A DNA stretch of 22,140 nt from a bacterium (lineage in GTDB: Bacteria > JAHJDO01): contig JAUSPT010000086.1 of NCBI GenBank assembly GCA_030652805.1, positions 1 through 22,140 on the forward strand, in the 5' to 3' direction. Below, in pieces: positions 15,297-22,140 of this stretch (the stretch's first letter is position 1; each line of letters opens with the position of its first letter). A program made the translations under genes and the position numbers. The notes beneath the pieces are model-generated. The model had not been told where the DNA came from. It saw only the letters and a program-made list of their open reading frames with translations, and made no database searches.

Positions 15297-16144
15297 AGCA
15301 TCACACTTGCATGTCTTGACACATAACAGCCAATATTCACTGCAACAGGCAATCCTGCAATATGAGTAGGATATGTCTTTATATTTACACTTAAAGCAGT
15401 TATGCTGCCTCCAAAGCCTTGAGGCCCAATACCAAGCTTATTTATTTCTATAAGTATTTGTCTCTCTAATCTGGCTATTTTTGCATCCGGATTATGTACG
15501 TTGAGAGGCCTTATTAAAGCCTCTTTAGCAAGCATTGCTGCTTTTTCAATTGTTCCCCCGATACCAACACCCACTATGCTTGGTGGGCACGGGTTAGCGC
15601 CTGCCTGTTTTACTGTATCTACAACAAATTTCTTCACTCCTTCCGCCCCTTCCGTCGGTTTAAGCACAGTCAGTTTGCTCATATTCTCACTTCCAAATCC
15701 CTTGGGAACAACAGTAATCCTGATTTTGCTTCCAGAGGTGATGCTTGTATGTATAACAGCAGGCGTATTATCTCCTGTATTCTTGCGGACAAATATTGGA
15801 TCATCTACAATAGAACTACGCAGATATCCTCTTTTATACCCAACTCTTACCCCTTTATTTATTGCATCAGTAAGCCTGCCTCCTGTTATATGAACATCCT
15901 GCCCTATTTCCACAAAAACAACTACCATGCCTGTATCCTGACAAATAGGAACCTTCTTCATTTTAGCTATACGCAGGTTACGCATTATCTGGAGAAAACA
16001 ATACTTGCCAAGCTCAGACTTCTCTCTGATCTTTGCCTTTTTTATTTTATCCGTAACATCTTTGGGGAGTTCATAATTGGACTTAACACAAAGCTCAGCC
16101 ACTGCGTCTGTTATTGTTTTTATTTTAACAATTCTCATAATCAT
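15293..16144 (-). CDS. Class I fumarate hydratase, alpha subunit ([4Fe-4S])
   Basis: The iron-sulfur subunit that interconverts fumarate and malate; 283 residues. Three conserved Cys, the expected cluster ligands, are at residues 68 (PICQDTG), 186 (ANPCPPSIVGVGIGG) and 273 (NIGCYVSRHAS). The [4Fe-4S] enzyme is oxygen-sensitive and typical of anaerobes. The two-subunit form is the usual arrangement outside enterobacteria. The first ATG (16144) is 3-4 nt from AAGGA and the second (16138) about 9 nt, so the mature start may be two residues later. It follows queD by 9 nt. Confidence 0.93.
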   Translation of the reverse strand: MIMRIVKIKTITDAVAELCVKSNYELPKDVTDKIKKAKIREKSELGKYCFLQIMRNLRIAKMKKVPICQDTGMVVVFVEIGQDVHITGGRLTDAINKGVRVGYKRGYLRSSIVDDPIFVRKNTGDNTPAVIHTSITSGSKIRITVVPKGFGSENMSKLTVLKPTEGAEGVKKFVVDTVKQAGANPCPPSIVGVGIGGTIEKAAMLAKEALIRPLNVHNPDAKIARLERQILIEINKLGIGPQGFGGSITALSVNIKTYPTHIAGLPVAVNIGCYVSRHASVML

Positions 16145-16153
16145 AAATCCTTA

Positions 16154-16525
16154 CTACTTATCGCTGGTATAACTTGCACAGCTATCTGTGCTTTCCCATA
16201 CCCTTACCTCTTTTACTAAAAGCTTCTCAGGAATATTGGGAATCAGTTCTGAAAAAATATGCTCTGCAATTACTTCTGAGGAGGGGCTACGCCCCCTTAA
16301 AAACTGCAAGTCATCAAGGTTTTTATGATCCAGTCTACTTATAATTTCTCTTAATATCGCTTTTAGCTCGTCAAAATCCATCAACATGCCGCTTTTATCA
16401 AGACCTTTTCCACATACAAATACCTCAACTTTCCAGTTATGTCCATGAAGATTCTCGCATTTGCTTTGCGCAAACTTAAGGCTATGCGCCGCGGCAAAAG
16501 AATCAGTTACTCTCACTGTATACAT
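16154..16525 (-). CDS. queD: 6-carboxy-tetrahydropterin synthase (QueD/PTPS family)
   Basis: Second step of queuosine/preQ0 synthesis, converting dihydroneopterin triphosphate to 6-carboxytetrahydropterin. The 123-residue length is normal. Zinc-binding His residues lie in DSFAAAHSL and NLHGHNW, the catalytic Cys in SKCENLHGHN, and LDHKNLDD and WESTDSCASY supply the conserved Asp-His and Glu. ATG 16525 follows GGGAGAG and lies 1 nt beyond the amiC stop. No other queuosine genes are in the window, so the assignment to QueD rather than another PTPS rests on the family pattern. Confidence 0.92.
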   Translation of the reverse strand: MYTVRVTDSFAAAHSLKFAQSKCENLHGHNWKVEVFVCGKGLDKSGMLMDFDELKAILREIISRLDHKNLDDLQFLRGRSPSSEVIAEHIFSELIPNIPEKLLVKEVRVWESTDSCASYTSDK

Positions 16526-16526
16526 T

Positions 16527-17570
16527 TCACTCTCCCTTCTGTTTTTCAACCTCATTCTTGTATTCCAGAATACCCTGTGCAATCACCTGTGCCACTTTTT
16601 TCCTATATGAAGATTTTTTTAGTAATTTAGCTTCATAATAATTGGAAATAAACCCTACTTCAACAAGAACAGCCGGCATGTATGCTTTTCTAAGCACATA
16701 GAACATTGTATCTTTCACGCCCCTGTCCTTGGAACGCATGTGTCTGATAAGGCTCTCATGAATACTCCCTGCAAGCTTCATGCTCTCTTTTCTAAGAGAA
16801 CCACTCTTATTTCGCGCTTTGTCGGGATAATATGTTTCTATTCCCATCATTTTTTTGTCCCATGCTGCGTTTGCATGAATACTCACAAAAATATCGGCTT
16901 TGTACTTTTTGGCAAGTTCTACTCTATGCTTTAAAGAGATGAACTTGTCTCTTTCTCTGGTTAAAATTACCCTTGTATCAGTGCCCCTGAGATATTTTTT
17001 TACCTGTTTTGCGATATCCAGATTAATATCTTTTTCCTTGATCTTATATGCAAATATTAACCCTCTTCTATGTTTTCTAACCGCCCCCGAGTCATGTCCT
17101 CCGTGACCCGGGTCTATAACAATTATCTTAATTTTTTGCTTATCGCTTACTTTTATGAAGTCAAGAACAAGGCGGTCAGGATTCTTAAGATAGAATATAT
17201 TATATGAAGCATTTCTGGCATTAAGCTTGAAAACAGCGTCTATGGAATGATAAGCAGGCTTTAATTTTACTTTCTTAACAATGCGGTCATTAATCGTAAC
17301 ATGCGGATATATAGGGAAAAACAGGAAATGTCTTATTTGGCTGAACTTGTTTACAGGGGTTATATTATGAAGTCTGATATGAATTTCCCCTGAACCTGTT
17401 TTTTCAATTGTATATGTTATTGCCTTTTTTGAGTCAAGAACGATTCGCGTCTTGTTAGGATAAGAATGATACCTCGCATTCTTGAGTATGTTAGGCGCGC
17501 AATAGGCGCTATAACTTGCGCTCAGTATTAATGCACTGGACACAAAAATCCGAAACATTGCTTTGATCAT
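16527..17570 (-). CDS. N-acetylmuramoyl-L-alanine amidase with AMIN domain
   Basis: A secreted zinc amidase that cleaves the stem peptide from peptidoglycan, usually at cell separation (AmiA/B/C type). Residues 1-25 are a signal peptide ending near YSAYCA. Residues about 27-140 form a beta-rich AMIN localisation domain. The Amidase_3 domain starts at IIVIDPGHGGHDSGAV, whose His is a zinc ligand, and continues with ILTRERDKFISLKHRVELA, FVSIHANAAW and the catalytic Glu of VLVEVGFISNYYEA. Length 347 fits. It is the first gene of the queD-fumarase-truB-ribF run. No clear ribosome-binding site precedes the ATG. A tiny AUG-GAC-AAA-UGA frame overlaps its start codon. Confidence 0.93.
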   Translation of the reverse strand: MIKAMFRIFVSSALILSASYSAYCAPNILKNARYHSYPNKTRIVLDSKKAITYTIEKTGSGEIHIRLHNITPVNKFSQIRHFLFFPIYPHVTINDRIVKKVKLKPAYHSIDAVFKLNARNASYNIFYLKNPDRLVLDFIKVSDKQKIKIIVIDPGHGGHDSGAVRKHRRGLIFAYKIKEKDINLDIAKQVKKYLRGTDTRVILTRERDKFISLKHRVELAKKYKADIFVSIHANAAWDKKMMGIETYYPDKARNKSGSLRKESMKLAGSIHESLIRHMRSKDRGVKDTMFYVLRKAYMPAVLVEVGFISNYYEAKLLKKSSYRKKVAQVIAQGILEYKNEVEKQKGE

Positions 17571-17591
17571 TTGTCCATTATATATAAAAAA

Positions 17592-17622
17592 AGCACCCCA
17601 TACAACTTTAGTATGATGCGCT
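17592..17622 (-). terminator. Terminator-like hairpin in the amiC leader (possible attenuator)
   Basis: On the minus strand a 12-bp stem with one mismatch (AGCGCATCATAC against GTATGGGGTGCT, 7-nt loop) is followed at once by a run of seven U. It lies between a predicted promoter (17659-17687) and the amiC start at 17570. Upstream in the same leader, CACCCAU (17633-17627) can pair with AUGGGGUG of the right-hand stem arm with one bulge, which would dissolve the terminator. Either it ends the cassette transcript from 17,795 onward or it is an attenuator for the amiC operon. Confidence 0.6.
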
Positions 17623-17658
17623 CTTTATGGGTGGGTTTAGAATTGACTTGGTTTTCTC

Positions 17659-17687
17659 ATTATAAACAGATACTTGAATCCTCTCAA
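17659..17687 (-). promoter_or_regulatory. Predicted promoter of the amiC-queD-fumarase-truB-ribF operon
   Basis: On the minus strand TTGAGA (17687-17682) and a perfect TATAAT (17664-17659) are separated by 17 bp. The predicted start near 17652 gives an 80-nt leader that contains the terminator-like hairpin. The rest of the 224-bp gap (17,665-17,794) holds a TTGACA without a matching -10 and short AATCAAACATCAAACA-type repeats. Confidence 0.65.
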
Positions 17688-17794
17688 ATAGAAATTGAAT
17701 TGCCTTGCTCTGTTGTGCCAAACTCCTGTGTTTGATGTTTGATTGTGTCTTGTCAAACAAACAATGTCCATTGGTTCAAAATATTTTAACACAT

Positions 17795-18307
17795 TTATAT
17801 TTTCTTCGTTTTTTTAAGTTGCTTTTCAAATTCTTTCAATCCATCATAAATTTCATAGAAATAACGTTTGCTTTCTGATGGTATATGTATACGAGCAGTC
17901 GTGCCATTAATATAAGTATGTGCATGATTATGTCTCATTGGTTTTAAATTACCCAAAGAACCCTCGAAAATTTCTCTTTTACGATAATTAACTTTTTTTT
18001 CTATTTTTTCCACTCCAACAATCCCATCTACTTTTATAAGCATCTCTCTAAAATGCTTATGATATTCAAAACCATGATTTTGTTTAATTATTCTTTTGTT
18101 TAGATATTCAATATTTTTTTCTTCTTTTAATTTTATTTTAAAACTTATTAAGATATCATCCATGCTTTGTTCAATCCAGCCACACAATTCCATTAAAGCC
18201 AATTTAGAATAGAATTTTTCCAAATCACTGTTTCCTTCTTTTATTGCCTTACAATAAAGTTTATCTAGTTTTTTAAGCTCTTTTAAAATATAGGTTTTTT
18301 TCACCAT
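17795..18307 (-). CDS. HEPN-motif protein paired with DUF262
   Basis: A 170-residue helical, Lys-rich protein. The strongest clue is MRHNHAHT near residue 125: R-polar-x3-H is the active-site motif of HEPN ribonucleases. It sits after a long helical region, as in RiboL-PSP-HEPN or MAE_28990-like HEPN families. The subfamily is not certain. The ATG at 18307 lies 4 nt after the DUF262 stop, and a GTG at 18322 in the same frame would overlap that gene by 11 bp. Either way translation is coupled, implying a joint function. HEPN proteins in such pairs are typically RNA-cleaving toxins or defence effectors. That activity is inferred. It is the last gene of the cassette. Confidence 0.7.
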   Translation of the reverse strand: MVKKTYILKELKKLDKLYCKAIKEGNSDLEKFYSKLALMELCGWIEQSMDDILISFKIKLKEEKNIEYLNKRIIKQNHGFEYHKHFREMLIKVDGIVGVEKIEKKVNYRKREIFEGSLGNLKPMRHNHAHTYINGTTARIHIPSESKRYFYEIYDGLKEFEKQLKKTKKI

Positions 18308-18311
18308 ATTT

Positions 18312-19406
18312 TTATTTTTCACCAGAAAATTTTTTTTGTGCTGTATTTAATCGTTCAATTACTTTTACTTTACTTGAGATGCCTTCACGAATATTTTCTT
18401 CTAAAAATGGGGTGCTTTGTCTTAATTTATTATAATATCCTTTAACAGTCTTTTTGTTCTGCTCTTTTAAAATTTTAATATTTTTAGCAACACCAAACAT
18501 TAATGCTTCCATAACTACATTACTAATCTTTGGGAAAGATTCTTTGTTAGAAATTTTATAATAAATTAATTCTATAGTAGCGTCAAAAATTTCTTTCTTT
18601 TTTTCTATTTCTTGTTTTGCTAAATACCTATTTTCAAACATATAGTCATTCAAAAAAGAAGCTAGTCTTCCTTTATAATTATTGTGATTATCTATAAATG
18701 AAAAGAATCTTAATATTAATTCCACTTTTTTAAAACGATCTCTTTTATTATTTTTTGCACCAAAAAGTTCTTTCCATTTTTGGTTTTTATCACATTCTTT
18801 CAAAAAGTCATTAAGCGAACCACTATATATTGCATTTCTTATTTCTTGGTTACTAAGCTTAAGTCCTCCTGCATTCAACCGATGGAAAATCATGAATATA
18901 TATTCCTCATGATCTTTTTTAGTATAATCACATCTCAAGATAGTTATTGGAAGAGTAAAATTTTCTACAAGACTATATAATTCAGGGTACTTCGTTTTAA
19001 TTTCAGAAGCTTTTTTCCCGGCAATATTTTGATTTATATCCGATATTTTAGATAATATCCATTCATCTTCACTAAGAAAACGAATAATAGTATACATGCG
19101 CTGAAGCCCATCAATGATTTTCCATTTTTGGATTTTGTTGTCTAAACTAAAACACATACTCGGTATTGGTAATTGTTTCATAAGAGAATCAATAAAACGA
19201 GTTTGATCTGATTCTGTCCAAACTATATTCCTTTGATAATCTGGTTGGATCTCTAATCTTCCGCTCTTATGCATTCTATATAAATCTGCACATGAACGAA
19301 GTTCATTAAAGGCAAAAATATCTTCCGGAGGTATTTTTTCAGAATCAACTTGATATAACAAATCATCTTCTATTTTTTCTAATTTTTCCAATTGTTTACC
19401 CCCCAT
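18312..19406 (-). CDS. DUF262-family (GmrSD-N/ParB-like) protein
   Basis: A 364-residue protein with the DUF262 fold found in GmrS/GmrD-type modification-dependent restriction and other anti-phage proteins. Visible motifs are IQPDYQRNIVW (residues 53-63), KIIDGLQRMYTI (96-107, a variant of the usual DGQQR nucleotide-binding signature), FHRLNAGG (174-181) and LSNQEIRNAIY (185-194). The C-terminal third is helical and no DUF1524 HNH nuclease motif can be seen, so any nuclease activity would have to come from elsewhere. The HEPN gene is translationally coupled downstream. No clear ribosome-binding site precedes the ATG. It follows the 100-residue gene by 26 nt in the same cassette. Confidence 0.85.
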   Translation of the reverse strand: MGGKQLEKLEKIEDDLLYQVDSEKIPPEDIFAFNELRSCADLYRMHKSGRLEIQPDYQRNIVWTESDQTRFIDSLMKQLPIPSMCFSLDNKIQKWKIIDGLQRMYTIIRFLSEDEWILSKISDINQNIAGKKASEIKTKYPELYSLVENFTLPITILRCDYTKKDHEEYIFMIFHRLNAGGLKLSNQEIRNAIYSGSLNDFLKECDKNQKWKELFGAKNNKRDRFKKVELILRFFSFIDNHNNYKGRLASFLNDYMFENRYLAKQEIEKKKEIFDATIELIYYKISNKESFPKISNVVMEALMFGVAKNIKILKEQNKKTVKGYYNKLRQSTPFLEENIREGISSKVKVIERLNTAQKKFSGEK

Positions 19407-19432
19407 ATAATTTTATTTAATACTAAATTTAA

Positions 19433-19735
19433 TTAACAAAAATCAATCGCGTCTTCTTCCTCGTCAGTTAATCCGCATTTTTTAAGAGCATCTGTATAAC
19501 ATAAAAGCGCGCTTCTTTCTGGATGATAATCTTCTGGATGATAATTGACAATGCTCTCGCCCAAAGAATCAACTAATCTCTCTAAATCTTTTTTAGGCAT
19601 TTTTTCAATTTTTACGCTGGGACAATATTCTTCAATCGCTTCCATAATACTGCATAACGCTTCTTCTCTATCAAGCTGCAAAACCAACTTATTAGGATCA
19701 ATTCCTTTTCGTTTCAATAATTCTTTAGCATTCAT
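19433..19735 (-). CDS. Small acidic protein of unknown function
   Basis: I do not recognise this 100-residue, mostly helical protein. It is acidic at the C-terminus (LTDEEEDAIDFC) and has four Cys. A 15-bp tandem duplication in the gene (copies at 19517-19530 and 19532-19545) repeats the YHPED/YHPER pentapeptide. AAAGG lies about 10 nt before the ATG. It is 13 nt from the endonuclease gene and 26 nt from DUF262, so it belongs to the cassette. A role as specificity, immunity or antitoxin factor is possible but unsupported. Confidence 0.65.
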   Translation of the reverse strand: MNAKELLKRKGIDPNKLVLQLDREEALCSIMEAIEEYCPSVKIEKMPKKDLERLVDSLGESIVNYHPEDYHPERSALLCYTDALKKCGLTDEEEDAIDFC

Positions 19736-19748
19736 ATTTTGATGCCTT

Positions 19749-20273
19749 TTATTCAGGGACAGCTAGCCCTATTTTTTGCAACGGCAAATAGTTGAAATAA
19801 TAGGAACAGCCGTTTATTGAAATAATATAATCCAGAACATCTTTATATTCAGTCTTTTTAAACCAATCATTTAAAATATAGATATACTGCACCTCAACAT
19901 TTAATTGCGATAAAAGTTTTCTGTATTGTTTGATTTTAAAATCACATGTCTGCAATTTCTCATCCGTAGAACCAGCGATTTCTTGAAACTTTATCTCAAG
20001 AATAAAGAAAGTATTGTTGATTATAACAAATATTGCATCATCTGGTAAAAGTTTTCTAGAGATAAATTTTCTGTAATCTATCTTATTTTCTTTTAAATAG
20101 TTATATAATCCATGCTTTTTAAAAGCCAAAGCTACCTCTTCTCCGTTATAAAAAATTCTATTTTCTTTAACGCTATAATTCTGTTGAGTTTTTATAAAAG
20201 TTAGAAAATCAACTTTACCCTCAAAGTAAAGTCCTGTTTTTGTATTGGCTCCGCCTATTCCGCCTTTTTTCAT
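19749..20273 (-). CDS. PD-(D/E)XK restriction endonuclease
   Basis: A 174-residue probable type II endonuclease. The catalytic core reads LLPDDAIF (residues 75-82), then ILEIKFQ (91-97), giving PD-x14-E-x-K, the classical spacing. E18 in YFEGK may be the helix acidic residue. It opens with GGIGGANTKTGLYFE and contains DEKLQTCDFKIKQYRKLL after the core, conserved-looking segments in this group of endonucleases. It begins 4 nt after the methyltransferase stop, an ordinary M-then-R order that lets protection precede cutting. The recognition site cannot be read from the sequence. Confidence 0.8.
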   Translation of the reverse strand: MKKGGIGGANTKTGLYFEGKVDFLTFIKTQQNYSVKENRIFYNGEEVALAFKKHGLYNYLKENKIDYRKFISRKLLPDDAIFVIINNTFFILEIKFQEIAGSTDEKLQTCDFKIKQYRKLLSQLNVEVQYIYILNDWFKKTEYKDVLDYIISINGCSYYFNYLPLQKIGLAVPE

Positions 20274-20277
20274 AAAA

Positions 20278-21090
20278 TTATTTTCCCCTAAGTTTATTTT
20301 TTAAATTTTTATCTAATTCTTCAAATCTTTTAATTGATAAATCAAGATAGCTCTTTTCTGTATCAATACCAATAAAATTTCTTCCATAAAGATAAGCGGC
20401 CAATCCTGTTGTTGAGCTTCCTGTAAAAGGATCGAGAATTGTATCGCCTTTATTCGTGCTTGCTAAGACGATTCTTTTAAGTAAGTCGAAAGATTTCTGC
20501 GTTGGATGCTTGCCGAATTTTTTTTCAATAGATTTGGGCGTGTTGATTGACCAAACTGATCTCATTTGCAATCCTGGCTTTTTTAGCTGATCTTCAGGCC
20601 AATCTCCGTCTTTCATCAACTTATAATTAAAAGTGTGTTTTGCTTTTTTGTCTTTTCTTGCCCAAATTAGAGTTTCGTGACTGGCAGTAAAAAAGCGGCA
20701 GCTTAAATTAGGGGAAGCGTTCGGCTTAAACCATGCAACATCATTCAAAATATGGTAACCGGCCATTTGTAAAGCGAAACCGCATTGATAGATTGAGTGA
20801 TAGGTTCCACTAATCCAAATTGTTCCGTTTGGTCTTAAAATTTTTTGACATGCTTTTATCCATTCAACATGAAAATCAAAGTTCTTTTTCAAGCCATTGC
20901 TTAAATCCCAATCACCCTTTTTAACACTAACCATTTTGCCATTCTGGCAAGTAAAAGTACCGCTGGAGAGAAAATAGGGAGGATCGGCGAAAATCATATC
21001 AACTGGATTTTCCGGAACTTCTTTTAAAAATTTCAGAGAATCAGCTTGATAAAGCTTAAATCTTGGTTTTTCGTAGTATGGTTTAATCAT
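20278..21090 (-). CDS. Beta-class DNA N6-adenine/N4-cytosine methyltransferase
   Basis: A 270-residue S-adenosylmethionine-dependent DNA methyltransferase that would protect sites from the adjacent endonuclease. Motif IV, MIFADPPYFLS, is at residues 32-42, and motif I, LDPFTGSSTTG, at 219-229, the circularly ordered beta class. GTIWISGTYHSIYQCG, KPNASPNLSCRFFTASHET and GKHPTQKSFDLL lie between, resembling M2.DpnII-type enzymes. DPPY points to adenine methylation, although N4-cytosine enzymes cannot be excluded. The start is ATG 21090: an upstream in-frame start at 21132 would lie inside the tmRNA gene. Its GGA ribosome-binding site touches the tmRNA 3' CCA. Confidence 0.92.
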   Translation of the reverse strand: MIKPYYEKPRFKLYQADSLKFLKEVPENPVDMIFADPPYFLSSGTFTCQNGKMVSVKKGDWDLSNGLKKNFDFHVEWIKACQKILRPNGTIWISGTYHSIYQCGFALQMAGYHILNDVAWFKPNASPNLSCRFFTASHETLIWARKDKKAKHTFNYKLMKDGDWPEDQLKKPGLQMRSVWSINTPKSIEKKFGKHPTQKSFDLLKRIVLASTNKGDTILDPFTGSSTTGLAAYLYGRNFIGIDTEKSYLDLSIKRFEELDKNLKNKLRGK

Positions 21091-21098
21091 TATTTTCC

Positions 21099-21456
21099 TG
21101 GTGGAGGTGGCGGGAGTCGAACCCGCATCCAAAAGTACAGTTACAGCAGCATCTACATGTTTATTCCGCTATTTAGCTCTCGTCTCTTATAACCTCCAGC
21201 GAACAGGATGTTACAGAAACTAGTTTGATAAAATCTCAACAGACCGCCTCAAACAAAACAATCTGTCCAGCCTGTTAATCGGCGCCTATTCTCACTCTAC
21301 AGGCAAGAACAAGATAGACGTAACTGCTATTTAAGCAGCTAAAGCCAACTGTTCGTCGGCAATTAAGTTGTATTGCCAGGTTTTTTTCGAGGCCACCCAG
21401 CACCCTCGACATGCAACTTCCGCACCTTCTACTCCTGTCGAAGCCGTATCACCCCC
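21099..21456 (-). ncRNA. ssrA: Transfer-messenger RNA (one-piece)
   Basis: Rescues stalled ribosomes with SmpB. The 5' end GGGGGUGAUACGGCUUCGAC pairs over 7 bp with the 3' end. The 3' T-arm (GCGGGTTCGACTCCCGC) is followed by the acceptor strand and an encoded CCA ending at 21099. The tag frame at 21360-21331 reads GCC GAC GAA CAG TTG GCT TTA GCT GCT TAA, giving the tag ADEQLALAA (with the charged Ala first), whose LALAA end is a normal proteolysis signal. The gene is 358 nt, in one piece. It lies 23 nt downstream of smpB. The DNA methyltransferase begins 8 nt after its 3' end. Confidence 0.97.
21331..21360 (-). other. tmRNA proteolysis-tag reading frame
   Basis: Nine sense codons and UAA within ssrA encode ADEQLALAA. 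It is one codon shorter than the E. coli tag and has the usual hydrophobic ALAA terminus. Confidence 0.85.
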
Positions 21457-21479
21457 TACTTTTCAATGATCTATTGTTA

Positions 21480-21944
21480 TTATATTCTTTTTTGATGCTG
21501 TTTTAAAGCCTTTTCTGTTTCCCTGCTTATAACTTTCTTCTTTATCGCATCGCGTTTATCATACAGTTTCTTGCCTTTTGCAAGAGCAATTTCTATCTTT
21601 GCCCTGCCTCCTTTAAAATAAATCTGCAGAGGCACTAATGTAAGTCCCTTCTGGGAAGTCTGTCCAATAAGGCGTTTTATCTCCTGCTTATGAAGCAAAA
21701 GCTTGCGAATTCTAAGAGGATCGTGATTAAGGTTGCTTGCCTGCTCATAGGGATTTATATGCATGCTGTGTATGAAAACCTCTGCATTTTCAATCTTTGC
21801 AAACGCCTCCTTTATATTTACGCCTCCTGTACGCATTGATTTTACTTCGCTGCCATTAAGAGCAATCCCTGCCTCAAAAGTTTCCAATACATGATACTCG
21901 TGCCTTGCGCGCTTATTAACTGCTACAACTTTTATCTCTGTCAT
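21480..21944 (-). CDS. smpB: SsrA-binding protein SmpB
   Basis: Binds the tRNA-like part of tmRNA and brings it to stalled ribosomes. NKRARHEYHVLETFEAGIAL and GSEVKSMRTGGVNIKEAF are the conserved core, INPYEQASNLNHDPLRIRKLL follows, and the basic tail KKLYDKRDAIKK completes the 154-residue protein. It lies 23 nt upstream of ssrA on the same strand, a typical pairing. No Shine-Dalgarno sequence is present. Instead a TGATACAAT extended -10 ends only 7 nt before the ATG, so the mRNA may be leaderless. Confidence 0.97.
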   Translation of the reverse strand: MTEIKVVAVNKRARHEYHVLETFEAGIALNGSEVKSMRTGGVNIKEAFAKIENAEVFIHSMHINPYEQASNLNHDPLRIRKLLLHKQEIKRLIGQTSQKGLTLVPLQIYFKGGRAKIEIALAKGKKLYDKRDAIKKKVISRETEKALKQHQKRI

Positions 21945-22140
21945 AAGAGAAATTGTATCATTTTGACTGAGAAAATTCTATATGCTATATTAAATATCAA
22001 AGAGTTCTGCAAAATGGAGAATTAAAGGAAAAAGAAAAAGAGATAGAGAATAAAAAAAGGCAGAAACATACATCAAAGGTAGAAAAAAGAATGTTAAAGA
22101 GATTTTCAGAAGGAATTAGACGATTTAAGACATAGTTTAC
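21945..22140. other. AT-rich right edge with smpB promoter and a charged open frame
   Basis: On the minus strand TACAAT with an upstream TG (extended -10) lies at about 21,952-21,960, just before smpB. On the plus strand an open frame of about 50 codons, rich in Lys and Glu and ending TVEKRMLKRFSEG-like at a TAG near 22,135, has no credible start codon and no family resemblance. It may be the tail of a decayed gene or chance in A-rich DNA. Confidence 0.35.

Noticed and set aside
17571-17800. Second attachment-site copy of the ssrA 3' end at the cassette's far edge
   Set aside because: No stretch resembling the tmRNA T-arm or acceptor end was found there.
21091-21132. 14-residue N-terminal extension of the DNA methyltransferase
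   Set aside because: It is the antisense-free reading of the tmRNA T-arm and acceptor end. The methyltransferase family starts at the MIKPYY Met at 21090.
22091-22135. 14-codon ATG frame at the right edge
   Set aside because: Too short, with no ribosome-binding site, and part of a longer Lys/Glu-rich frame that lacks a start.

Overview
The window is bacterial, AT-rich overall, and has an accessory half (about 1-10,100, plus strand) and a housekeeping half (10,201-21,944) with a restriction/defence cassette inside the latter. Corrinoid-type methyltransferase homologues and an oxygen-sensitive class I [4Fe-4S] fumarase suggest an anaerobe. The mix of a sialidase-like protein, GntR/LacI hybrid regulator, MttB and URO-D family enzymes, and many broken genes is the sort of content found in uncultured lineages such as PVC-like or Omnitrophota-like bacteria. 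That placement is a guess; nothing here fixes the phylum.

Region 1-1,754: a strong extended -10 promoter, two tandem palindromic motifs and a 42-bp interrupted inverted repeat precede an unrecognised 410-residue protein. Its gene looks clearly richer in G+C than its neighbours. Its stop codon overlaps the start of a signal-peptide fragment that breaks off after the first residues of what looks like a LamG domain.

Region 1,755-10,071: a catabolic-looking cluster. In order: a GntR/LacI hybrid regulator, a five-Asp-box sialidase-like protein, a URO-D methyltransferase remnant, an intact URO-D-like protein, an MttB-like methyltransferase without pyrrolysine, a second intact URO-D/MtaA-like protein, an internally deleted sugar isomerase, an amidohydrolase, and a DegT aminotransferase cut off after about 76 residues. 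The intact genes could together demethylate a methylated compound and process a sugar, but no corrinoid-binding protein is present. Several neighbours are decaying, so the cluster may be partly dead.

Region 10,201-17,570: core genes. yicC and gmk run on the plus strand and converge on a minus-strand block. Read in its own direction, that block is amiC, queD, fumarase alpha and beta, truB, ribF, then from its own promoter rpsO, infC, rpmI and rplT. infC appears to start at a rare AUA codon. A terminator-like hairpin with a competing alternative pairing lies between a predicted promoter and amiC, which suggests attenuation.

Region 17,795-21,944 (minus strand): smpB and the one-piece tmRNA gene ssrA sit together. 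Only 8 nt after the encoded CCA of ssrA begins a five-gene cassette: a beta-class DNA methyltransferase, a PD-(D/E)XK endonuclease, a small acidic protein, a DUF262 protein without a visible HNH domain, and a HEPN-motif protein. Its place at the 3' end of ssrA fits a mobile defence island, although no integrase or second attachment site is visible.
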